Shown: piece after piece, positions 7,851 through 15,502 of the stretch
Layout: each line of letters starts with the position of its first letter
How positions within the stretch are numbered: position 1 is the first letter of the stretch
Program-made: the position numbers and the translations under genes
Notes under the pieces: model-generated
What the model was told of the DNA's origin: nothing
The model's input: the letters and a program-made list of their open reading frames with translations, nothing else
The model's database searches: none
Assembly (NCBI GenBank): GCA_964393895.1
Contig: CAYMWP010000008.1
Span: forward strand, 1 to 58,674
Length of the DNA: 58,674 nt
From: B4-G1 sp964393895
GTDB taxonomy: Bacteria; Chloroflexota; Anaerolineae; B4-G1
Direction of reading: 5' to 3'

Positions 7851-9395
7851 ATGCCACGAACGAGTTTTGCAGAGGTGTTGGACAACGACATGGGGGCTAT
7901 CTTCATTCAGCCTGACGGGCCGAACGGGGATACCTACTGGCTAGGCTGCCATGATATGGGAGATGACAGCGGCCAGTCGAGGGATACGACGAGAACATTC
8001 TGTCCTGACCCATCTGGGCGAGGCCGTCACCTGGTTGCCTTGCGCACACAGGGACAGCGAGCAGAGGGTACGTTTGACATCACCTTCCCAGTTGGGAAGA
8101 CGGCTGACTGGCTGGAGGTTCTGGACCGGCGCAATTGTACTGTGCCCGTCTACGTCCAGCAGTCAGAATGCGGCGAGCGTAACGTATTTAACAACTATGA
8201 CCGAGGAATCGTATATGAGGATACGCTGATCTCGGCAGGGACTAGGACCGGACTAGCATCACGTAACCCAGATGGCGCTCCGGCTGGCGAGTCGATGCGC
8301 ACCTTCACGTTCACCTATATGACCGCGGTGGACTACTTCTCGTTGGTCGAGACACGATGGGCTCATGCTGCGACTACGGCGCTGTTGGGAGTCGCTACGG
8401 TTGGTCGAGACCGGTGCAGAGGCGCTTGCGGGCCTGCTCAAGAGGTTTGTGAGCATCTGATTTGTTCAGATACCTCGGCAGTGGCTCAGGAGACGATCAT
8501 CTATTGGAGTACTGATTTTGGTCACACCTGGACAGCCTCAGCTGCAGACCCGTTTGCGGTCGCTGAGGATGCAGGCCCACTGGCCGCAGTACCGATTGAT
8601 AAATCGACCATGCGAGCCTTCGCAGCCTGCTCTATAACCGTTGCTGGGACGCCTGCTCGAGTCGCCTATACAGATGATGAAGGCGCGAGCTGGACGCTCG
8701 TAAACGTCGGCTCGACGAATACTGAGTGGATCAACGATATTGCTGCCTGGAGTAATGAGGCGATTTGGGTCTGCACAGATACGGGCGCTGGCGCTGGTGG
8801 GAATGTATACTTCTCTGCTGATGCGGGCGCGACCTGGACGATTCAGCTAACTGGCGCGACGGACTCACTGAATGCGCTAGACGCTGCGAGCCGCTACCAG
8901 GTGCTAACCGTAGGAGATACGAACGAGATCCAATGGACGGCTGATGGTGGCGCTCACTGGTCGGTCATTACGGGACCTGCTGCACAAGCGGCTGCGGATG
9001 CGCTTTCCTGCGGGGTCTTGGACGAGCATAACTGGTGGGTAGGCTACGATGATGGTGAGGTTTGGTACACGCAGGATGGCGGCGACACCTGGGCCGAGCG
9101 GGATCTTCCACTGCCAGAGGGCGCGACGGCCATCACCGACATCAGGGACATCGCCGTAATCGACTCTTACTGTTTCTGGATTTGTGGTACCGCTACAGTT
9201 GGTGGTAACCCGTTCGGAGTGGTTGGTCGCACGATCAACGGCGGGCGGAACTGGGAGTATTGGCTGGCTCCTGCTACAGGAGCGGTCGTAGGCATGAATA
9301 GCATGATCGCCTGTGACTATAACCGCGCATTTGCAGTAGGCGATGTCGTCGCCGGTACTGGCCTGGTTATGGAAGTTGCTGAGATCGTCGGCTAA
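7851..9395 (+). CDS. Major tail (tube) protein fused to Asp-box beta-propeller
   Basis: A 514-aa protein. Residues 1-165 are beta-rich and resemble a siphovirus tube protein (FDITFPVGKTADWLEVLDRR, then ESMRTFTFTYMTAVDYF). From about residue 195 the chain carries six Asp-box motifs of the S/T-x-D-x-G-x-x-W type: YWSTDFGHTWT, YTDDEGASWT, FSADAGATWT, WTADGGAHWS, YTQDGGDTWA and RTINGGRNWE. These are typical of sialidase/Ycf48/VPS10-like propellers. Length exceeds a usual tube protein by about 350 residues, so each tube subunit would carry a propeller outside. It directly precedes the chaperone and tape-measure genes, which fixes it as the tube gene. Confidence 0.7.
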   Translation: MPRTSFAEVLDNDMGAIFIQPDGPNGDTYWLGCHDMGDDSGQSRDTTRTFCPDPSGRGRHLVALRTQGQRAEGTFDITFPVGKTADWLEVLDRRNCTVPVYVQQSECGERNVFNNYDRGIVYEDTLISAGTRTGLASRNPDGAPAGESMRTFTFTYMTAVDYFSLVETRWAHAATTALLGVATVGRDRCRGACGPAQEVCEHLICSDTSAVAQETIIYWSTDFGHTWTASAADPFAVAEDAGPLAAVPIDKSTMRAFAACSITVAGTPARVAYTDDEGASWTLVNVGSTNTEWINDIAAWSNEAIWVCTDTGAGAGGNVYFSADAGATWTIQLTGATDSLNALDAASRYQVLTVGDTNEIQWTADGGAHWSVITGPAAQAAADALSCGVLDEHNWWVGYDDGEVWYTQDGGDTWAERDLPLPEGATAITDIRDIAVIDSYCFWICGTATVGGNPFGVVGRTINGGRNWEYWLAPATGAVVGMNSMIACDYNRAFAVGDVVAGTGLVMEVAEIVG

Positions 9396-9433
9396 ACAAC
9401 CGAATAGATCCTCTAATATCCTCGATGCTTTCT

Positions 9434-9475
9434 CCTCTGGCGGCCCTTCCCGTCTCCCTGGGTAGCCGTCAGAGG
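9434..9475 (+). terminator. Hairpin after tail tube gene
   Basis: CCTCTGGCGG (9434-9443) pairs with CCGTCAGAGG (9466-9475): ten pairs including one G-U. The intergenic gap is 110 bp. No U-run follows, so it may be a partial terminator or an mRNA-stabilising 3' end that keeps tube expression high relative to the chaperones. Confidence 0.4.
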
Positions 9476-9505
9476 AGGGCATAAATCCTCTAAGGGAGAC
9501 CTCAC

Positions 9506-10198
9506 ATGCAATTTGAAACAGAACAAGGCGTAACCCTCGAACTCAAGGCGGTATCGCCCGCTTTGCTTGAGCGTATTGCTATCGAAGTAGAAAGACAATT
9601 CCGCGAACGGGGAGAACCTGTAGATGTTCCGACCTATTCTTTGCCCAATGCGCTAGGCGACGTGCAGCAATTTGTGCTGACCGAGGACGTTCTGCAGTCA
9701 GCAGACCCGGAGCAGACCGAGATGCGCAAGAGCCTCTGGGCCGCACACAAGGCCGCTCTCGTGGACCTAGCTCTTGCTCAAGAAGAGGCCAAACAGAAAT
9801 ACCTCCTGACCTATGGTATCTCATTTGACCTACCTGAAGATGACTCCTGGATTGAGCAGTTAGAAGGAGCGTTCATAGACGTACCCGATAAGACATCGGA
9901 GCGCCGGTGGATGTATCTCCTCTACTATGGCCTAACGCCTATCGAATTACAGCGAATCATGGTCGAGCTACAGGTAGCGTCCTATGGGAAGGCGGTTGAT
10001 CCTGAAACGGTGGCCAGCTTTCGCAAGGGCGCTGAGAGTGCGGCAAGGGGCGTCGCAGAACAAAGACTTGGATCAGCTATACGCCTCTTCAATCGCTCGA
10101 CTGGGCAAGAAGAAGCTAAGCAGTTGGCAGACGAGCTACAGGTTCAAGGAGCTGAAGACGGCGAAGGCGTGGGGCCTGACGCCAAATCAGTGGGATGA
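9506..10198 (+). CDS. Tail assembly chaperone G
   Basis: A 230-aa protein between the tube and the tape-measure protein, the standard place for the G/GT chaperones. Helical, with LELKAVSPALLERIAIEVER at the N terminus and a variable acidic C terminus. Its final 70 codons overlap another open frame (9978-10286) that lacks a ribosome site and encodes a T-like domain. This is the classic arrangement for a programmed frameshift making GT from G. Expected role: bind and solubilise the tape measure during tail assembly. Confidence 0.75.
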   Translation: MQFETEQGVTLELKAVSPALLERIAIEVERQFRERGEPVDVPTYSLPNALGDVQQFVLTEDVLQSADPEQTEMRKSLWAAHKAALVDLALAQEEAKQKYLLTYGISFDLPEDDSWIEQLEGAFIDVPDKTSERRWMYLLYYGLTPIELQRIMVELQVASYGKAVDPETVASFRKGAESAARGVAEQRLGSAIRLFNRSTGQEEAKQLADELQVQGAEDGEGVGPDAKSVG

Positions 10199-10286
10199 CC
10201 TAGAGCCTGATGACAAGGCGCAGATGATCGCATTTGTAGACGTCGAATCTAAGATGGCCCTAGTGGACGCAGAGCAAAGGCTATAG
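9978..10286 (+). CDS. Tail chaperone T extension made by frameshift
   Basis: This frame opens after a TAG at 9975-9977. It contains KDLDQLYASSIARLGKKK and then TPNQWDDLEPDDKAQMIAF, the helical pattern of T domains of tail chaperones. It is offset +1 (equivalently -2) from the G frame, not the common -1. A candidate slip site is AGG-GGC at 10046-10051, where a glycyl-tRNA could re-pair on GGG two bases back; this is an inference. An independent start at ATG 9984 has no ribosome site, so separate translation is unlikely. Confidence 0.6.
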   Translation, partial: RPMGRRLILKRWPAFARALRVRQGASQNKDLDQLYASSIARLGKKKLSSWQTSYRFKELKTAKAWGLTPNQWDDLEPDDKAQMIAFVDVESKMALVDAEQRL

Positions 10287-10287
10287 C

Positions 10288-13200
10288 ATGGCATATGAGA
10301 AGTTTGGTCTCCAAGCCATACTCGACCTGAGCCAGTATATCAAGGCTCAGAGCGAGTATGTCAAAAAGAACGAACAGATGGACGCAAGCAATCAGCAACT
10401 TGCCGCGGCCACAAAAAACCTATTCTCCACGGTGGGGAAGGTTCTCGGCGTGGCTGGAACGGCGTTATCTGCTGCTGGCGCTGGCATGGTCAAGCTCGCT
10501 CTGGACGCTAAAGAGATTCCTGTCATCGCGCAAACATTCGATAACCTGGGTGGGTCCATTGACGTGATGGTCGAGGCAACTCAGGGCATGGTGGGCAGTA
10601 CCGAGTTGATGAAGACATTCAACCAGGCTGCCCAGCTTGTCGGCGTGGATTTCGCTCAGAAGCTCCCGGACGCAATGGGCTATCTAGGTAAGGTTTCCCG
10701 GGCTACGGGCGAGTCTATGGAGTATATGCTCAACGCGCTCGTCCTGGGTGTGGGCCGTCTCTCGCCTATGATCCTGGACAACTTGGGCGTCCAAGTGAAC
10801 CTAACCGAGGCGAACGAAGCCTATGCTCAATCGCTAGGGAGAGAAGTCGATTCGCTGACGAAGGCCGAACAGCAGACCGCTCTGATGAATGTCGTAATGG
10901 AGAAGCTTGCCACCAATACTGCCTCGATGCCTGATGCGATGGGGTCTGTAGATCAGATTTGGGGCAGCTTCAAGAACACGCTCCAAGACGTGAAGGATAG
11001 TATCGGCGTCGCCCTCTTGCCAGCCCTCCAAGAGGTTATGAAGGTGCTTGCTGATTTGGCGGGGACCTATGGGCCACAGGTGATCGCCTGGGCTGAGGAC
11101 TTTGGGCCTAAATTGCAGGCGGGAATTATCCCTGCTCTGGGTAAAATGCTAGAGCTTGGGGATGCCCTACTTTCTGTGGCTGATTTCCTAGGACAATTCG
11201 ATCTGAAGGTGCTGGCGGTCACGGGCGTTCTGCTTACAATGACGCCTTCTATCGTAGGGGTAGTGTCTGCGATCTCTGGTGCTGGCGGTCTTATAGGTGC
11301 CCTTGGCGCGTTGACTACGGCAATGATGGCGAATCCGGTCATTCTAGTGGCAACGGCGATTGCTGCCGCCGGGTTAGCCATCGCAAAATCTGTAAAGCGC
11401 ATCCGGGAAGAAGAGGCTCAGTTTATCCAACAGCAGGACGATATGTCGCGCAGCATTGCTAGTACATCGGAGTCCTATGCCGAGTACAAGGAACGAATGC
11501 TAGAGGCGTTACGTGTCTCTATGGACGTTGGAGAACACTATCCAGAGCAGTTGATTCTACAAGAGGCCGAGGCCAAGGGCCTGATGGTCTCCGAGCAGCA
11601 CTGGTCATCCTACGCCCAGATTATAGAGGGCGAAGTGGGGCCAGCTCTTCAAGGGCTCAAAGACGGCATGATGGATACGCAGACGGCAATGGAGGCCCAG
11701 GTTGGTGCGGCCAGCGAGTTCTATCAAGGATTGGTAGACCATGCGCGGAAAGTGGAAGAGATAGACGGGATTCTGGCTGAGGCATTTGATAGTGATGAGT
11801 TCGCTGAGGCCCTGGAGGACATGCAGGACACCGCTGAGACACAGTTTGATGCCATGAATGAGAGCCTGGCGGACATTATGCAGGGAGCGCGTGACGCAGA
11901 GATCGACGCTCAGTTCAACTTCAACCTGGAGCGACAACAGGCAGAGCAGGCATTCCAGGCGGAATACAATGCGCTCATCGCGGCGGGTCGAGAGCAGGAA
12001 GCAGCTGACCTTGCCGCTAAGTTTGCAGATCAAGAGAGCAAGGCGTCCGCAGCCTATAGCGTCCAGGAGCAACTTCGTCAGAGGACGATTCTCAAGCAGC
12101 AGCTTGATCAGGCGCGAGCCTATGTTGAAGAGCTACAGAAACAGCGTCAGTTCCTCATAGATCGAATCATGAATCAGCTCGAAGGCTCTGAGAAGTTCAT
12201 GGCGCTGAATCGTGCAGAGAAGGCGCTAATGCTCTCCGAGCTGGGCATCGATCTAGCGGAGCAGGAAAAGATCGAGCTACAGCACGGCATCAATCGCGTA
12301 CAGATTGCCCATGATAGCGGCGTTGGCGTTCTGAATCAGATGGAGACAACTGCCGAGGCTGCGCTGAAGATTCTGAACTTCGAGCTAGACGCGGCAAGAG
12401 GAATCCGAGATCAGCTACAATCGGACTGGGACAATTTCAGTATCACCTTACCTGAGCTGAGTGGTGGAGACTATGGCGGGGGAGATACTGGGAAGGGATT
12501 CTCTGGGACGGCGGCCAAAACAAAGGCTGCGGCCAAGCCTCTTACCGCGACTCTCGATGAAGTTGCAAGAGACCTCGATTCAAGCATCAAGGCTGTTCAG
12601 GATGCGCTTGATGCCTTGCCTGACATAGAGGTAGACGAGGCGGCATATGCTGGACTAGAACGGATGGGCGAGTTCGTGAAGAGGGCCATGACCTCTATCT
12701 ATGGCTGGTTCGACGATCCGCAATACAATCTGAAAGCCATGATCGACGATGTGAAGGATTACATTGCACCGCTTACCGAAGTATTCAGGCTATTAGACGT
12801 GGGCCTGAATAAGGCTGTGCCGGCCTCATCGGAATCATATGCGTCCGACGTTGACGCATACTTCGGGCAGGTCGAGTTCACAGGCCGGCACATCCTGGAT
12901 TATCTGCGAACGATTGCGGATAATCCTGTCTGGACACAAGCACTGGAGGAGGCGGCTGCGATTGTCGATAATGTCGTTGAGGTCTTCAAGGTTCTGGGGA
13001 TTACCCTCACTGAGGAAATGACCCAGCCCTATCGGGGAGAGGGAGCCTTTGAGGACTTGAGCATAGGCGGCATCAAGGAGAAGCTGGGTCAGATTGACAT
13101 GGCGGGTAGGCAGATTCTGGACTACCTGCGGCAGATTGCAAGCAATCCCGTTTGGACGCAGGCTCTGGCTGAATCAGCGGCTATTGCTGATAACATTGTC

Positions 13201-14706
13201 AAAGTGTTCAAGGTGCTTGGGGTTACGCTGACTGAGCAAATGACCCAACCCTATAAAGGCGTAGGCGCTTTTGAGGACTTGAGTATTGGCGGGATCGACG
13301 AGAAGTTGGGACAGGTCGACATAGCCGGTCGGCAGATCATGGATTATCTGCGCACTATTGCCAGTAATCCGGTCTGGGTTCAGGCGCTCGACGAAGCCTC
13401 AGCTATCGCTGATAACGTGGTCAAGGTATTCAAGATTCTGGATATTGGGCTTACCAACCTAGAGCCGATAAAATCGTTTGATCGGCGAGGGCTTCAGGTA
13501 AAAATGGGCCAGATCGAGGTAGTTGGCGTCTACATCATGGATTACCTGCGCAAGATTGCGGATAATCCTGTCTGGACGCAGGCACTAGCCGAGGCTGCGG
13601 ATGTGGCTGAGAATGTGACCAAAGTGTTCAAGGTCATTGAGCTTGAGTTCGCTGATCTAAAGCCGGTAGCCTCTCTGGATCGGAGAGGTCTTCAGGTGAA
13701 GATGGGCCAGGTTGAGTTAGTCGGTATCTATATCATGGACTATCTCAAGAAGATCAGCAGTAACCCTGTTTGGACGCAGGCACTGGCCGAGGCTGCTGGG
13801 ATTGCCGATAACGTCACAAAAGTGTTCGCCGTGCTGGACATCAATCTTGCCGTGACATCTCCGGGCGTGGGCTTTATCACTAGATTGACGGGATTCTTCG
13901 AGGCGCTGAAACAGGGAGCGCCTATCGTTCGTGAGGGCATCAAGGCAGTCAAGGAAGAATGGGAAAAGGCAGGCGCGGACATCGAGGCGGACGCTGGTCT
14001 GACCGAAACGATCAAGAAGGTATTCTCTATCCTCGATCTTGCAGGCATGATAAACGACCTCCAGGTACAGACGCCGCTCAAGCCGGGACAGCATTACACC
14101 TCCTTCTCGAATGTGGTAGTAGAACTGTTCACGGATCTGGAGATGAACGCCGCCTACATTCAGGAGCATCTCAAGATCGTTGATGACCTGTTTACGAACG
14201 GCTTTGATTATAGCATCCAGGTCTCTGAGAATATCGCAGCCGTGTTCAGCAATATCGGCAACGCAATCTCAGCCGGTATGGAAATCATGAATATGAGCGA
14301 TGAGGACAACATCTGGAACATCAACTTGCTACTGAACCGTATTGCGGACTTGGAGCTGGCCATCAATGCCATCAACAACCTGACGCCTATAGCGTCAGGG
14401 CTTGGGTCTATTGGAATTGAGGACGTTCCGGCTACAACCAAGACAGTAGGGACAGACGGCGTCTCTATCGTTCAAGAGGGCGTTATCAAGGCTCTTCAAG
14501 CGGAATCAGACAATCTCATGGGAGGCGCGGCCTGGGCAGATCAAATACGGACAGCGGTTAGATCCGCTTTCGAGGGAACGAGAATGGAGATGGAGCTGAA
14601 CATCGTCCAGGATCAGGCAGAACGGCGTATGGTAACATTCCGGATTGGTCGGATTGAGCGGTCGCTACAGACGATCTCGATGCGCCTAGATACGGCGGGA
14701 GTGTAG
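10288..14706 (+). CDS. Tail tape measure protein
   Basis: A 1472-aa protein, by far the longest tail gene, directly after the chaperones. The N-terminal 270 residues follow the tape-measure pattern (VAGTALSAAGAGMVKLALDA, later LNALVLGVGRLSPMILDN). A hydrophobic segment lies near residues 310-365 (LTMTPSIVGVVSAISGAGG and VILVATAIAAAGLAIA). Long coiled coils cover residues 430-710. Residues 860-1190 hold five copies of a 65-75-residue repeat. The protein sets tail length and is injected early; its length would correspond to a tail of roughly 200 nm using the usual rule of about 0.15 nm per residue. Confidence 0.85.
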   Translation: MAYEKFGLQAILDLSQYIKAQSEYVKKNEQMDASNQQLAAATKNLFSTVGKVLGVAGTALSAAGAGMVKLALDAKEIPVIAQTFDNLGGSIDVMVEATQGMVGSTELMKTFNQAAQLVGVDFAQKLPDAMGYLGKVSRATGESMEYMLNALVLGVGRLSPMILDNLGVQVNLTEANEAYAQSLGREVDSLTKAEQQTALMNVVMEKLATNTASMPDAMGSVDQIWGSFKNTLQDVKDSIGVALLPALQEVMKVLADLAGTYGPQVIAWAEDFGPKLQAGIIPALGKMLELGDALLSVADFLGQFDLKVLAVTGVLLTMTPSIVGVVSAISGAGGLIGALGALTTAMMANPVILVATAIAAAGLAIAKSVKRIREEEAQFIQQQDDMSRSIASTSESYAEYKERMLEALRVSMDVGEHYPEQLILQEAEAKGLMVSEQHWSSYAQIIEGEVGPALQGLKDGMMDTQTAMEAQVGAASEFYQGLVDHARKVEEIDGILAEAFDSDEFAEALEDMQDTAETQFDAMNESLADIMQGARDAEIDAQFNFNLERQQAEQAFQAEYNALIAAGREQEAADLAAKFADQESKASAAYSVQEQLRQRTILKQQLDQARAYVEELQKQRQFLIDRIMNQLEGSEKFMALNRAEKALMLSELGIDLAEQEKIELQHGINRVQIAHDSGVGVLNQMETTAEAALKILNFELDAARGIRDQLQSDWDNFSITLPELSGGDYGGGDTGKGFSGTAAKTKAAAKPLTATLDEVARDLDSSIKAVQDALDALPDIEVDEAAYAGLERMGEFVKRAMTSIYGWFDDPQYNLKAMIDDVKDYIAPLTEVFRLLDVGLNKAVPASSESYASDVDAYFGQVEFTGRHILDYLRTIADNPVWTQALEEAAAIVDNVVEVFKVLGITLTEEMTQPYRGEGAFEDLSIGGIKEKLGQIDMAGRQILDYLRQIASNPVWTQALAESAAIADNIVKVFKVLGVTLTEQMTQPYKGVGAFEDLSIGGIDEKLGQVDIAGRQIMDYLRTIASNPVWVQALDEASAIADNVVKVFKILDIGLTNLEPIKSFDRRGLQVKMGQIEVVGVYIMDYLRKIADNPVWTQALAEAADVAENVTKVFKVIELEFADLKPVASLDRRGLQVKMGQVELVGIYIMDYLKKISSNPVWTQALAEAAGIADNVTKVFAVLDINLAVTSPGVGFITRLTGFFEALKQGAPIVREGIKAVKEEWEKAGADIEADAGLTETIKKVFSILDLAGMINDLQVQTPLKPGQHYTSFSNVVVELFTDLEMNAAYIQEHLKIVDDLFTNGFDYSIQVSENIAAVFSNIGNAISAGMEIMNMSDEDNIWNINLLLNRIADLELAINAINNLTPIASGLGSIGIEDVPATTKTVGTDGVSIVQEGVIKALQAESDNLMGGAAWADQIRTAVRSAFEGTRMEMELNIVQDQAERRMVTFRIGRIERSLQTISMRLDTAGV
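12865..13850 (+). repeat. Five tandem repeats in the tape measure gene
   Basis: Five units of 65-75 codons share the core G-Q-V/I...G-x-x-I-x-D-Y-L-R-x-I-A-x-NPVWTQALAEAA, then DNVxKVFKVL. Units 1 and 2 share the linker LTEEMTQPYRGEGAFEDLS; units 3 and 4 share DRRGLQVKM; unit 5 is followed by unique sequence. Two nested duplications therefore seem to have built the array. Unit-number change would alter tail length in steps. Confidence 0.85.
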
Positions 14707-14707
14707 C

Positions 14708-15502
14708 ATGTATATCAAGTTTGACTCGGAGACAATCTGGGCGAACGACGGCTCATGGGAACACGCCTACATCGAATCAGAGATTGACCTGAACGGACGT
14801 CTGAATGCCATCGAGGAGCAGGGCGACCGTCAGATGAACCTTTACCGGGACAGCAAGGCGCTGAACAGAGAATACACGCTTGTGATGAGGCTAGGCGCGA
14901 GCCGAACCAAATCCATTCCTGAGCTGATGAACTGGTGGGAAGACCTGCACACGAAGAACGGAGGGGAGAGGACGGTCGAGCGCGTGATGACCTCTGGGCG
15001 AGTTCTTCAGTTGACGGCTGTTCCAGAGACACCACAGTGGAGCGAAGTAGGTATTCGTTATGCAACCGTGACACAGGTTTACACGGCAGCACTCCCGCTC
15101 TGGAAGGAATCGGCAGAGCAGAGCGATTCTGTGGCCTATACCGCAGCAGTGCCTACGACGATCGCCTTCGATAATCAAGGCACGGTTCCTACCTGGGTAC
15201 GGCTCAACTTTGCCGGGGCGGTAACAGATCCAAAGGTCAGTTATTCTACAGAATGGGAGATCGAGTTCGACCTGGATATTCCGCTCAACGATGAGCTGGA
15301 CGTAAATACGCGCACACCGGCCACTGTCTGGTATCGTCCCAACGTTGGGGCTGATTCCAAGGCGTATGGGTATCGCACAAGCGCAACGAGTTTCAGGAAG
15401 GCAAAGCTCCCTGTCGGAAGTGGGACGCTCGACATGGTAGCCGCAGCGGGGACAGGCGTATTGACGCTATACTGGTACAACTATTTTGAGGCGTTTATCT
15501 AA
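14708..15502 (+). CDS. Distal tail protein (Dit-like)
   Basis: A 264-aa protein immediately after the tape measure. The N-terminal half resembles the ring-forming domain of Dit proteins (LNREYTLVMRLGASRTKS, then LMNWWEDLHTKNGGERTVER). The C-terminal half is a beta-sandwich (VPTWVRLNFAGAVTDPKVSY), as expected for the galectin-like domain. It should form the hexameric hub at the tail tip. Position and size fit; its TAA overlaps the next start (TAATG). Confidence 0.7.
   Translation: MYIKFDSETIWANDGSWEHAYIESEIDLNGRLNAIEEQGDRQMNLYRDSKALNREYTLVMRLGASRTKSIPELMNWWEDLHTKNGGERTVERVMTSGRVLQLTAVPETPQWSEVGIRYATVTQVYTAALPLWKESAEQSDSVAYTAAVPTTIAFDNQGTVPTWVRLNFAGAVTDPKVSYSTEWEIEFDLDIPLNDELDVNTRTPATVWYRPNVGADSKAYGYRTSATSFRKAKLPVGSGTLDMVAAAGTGVLTLYWYNYFEAFI

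Noticed and set aside
9984..10286. Independent gene in the T frame
   Set aside because: No ribosome site before ATG 9984, and position/content fit a frameshift extension of the chaperone.
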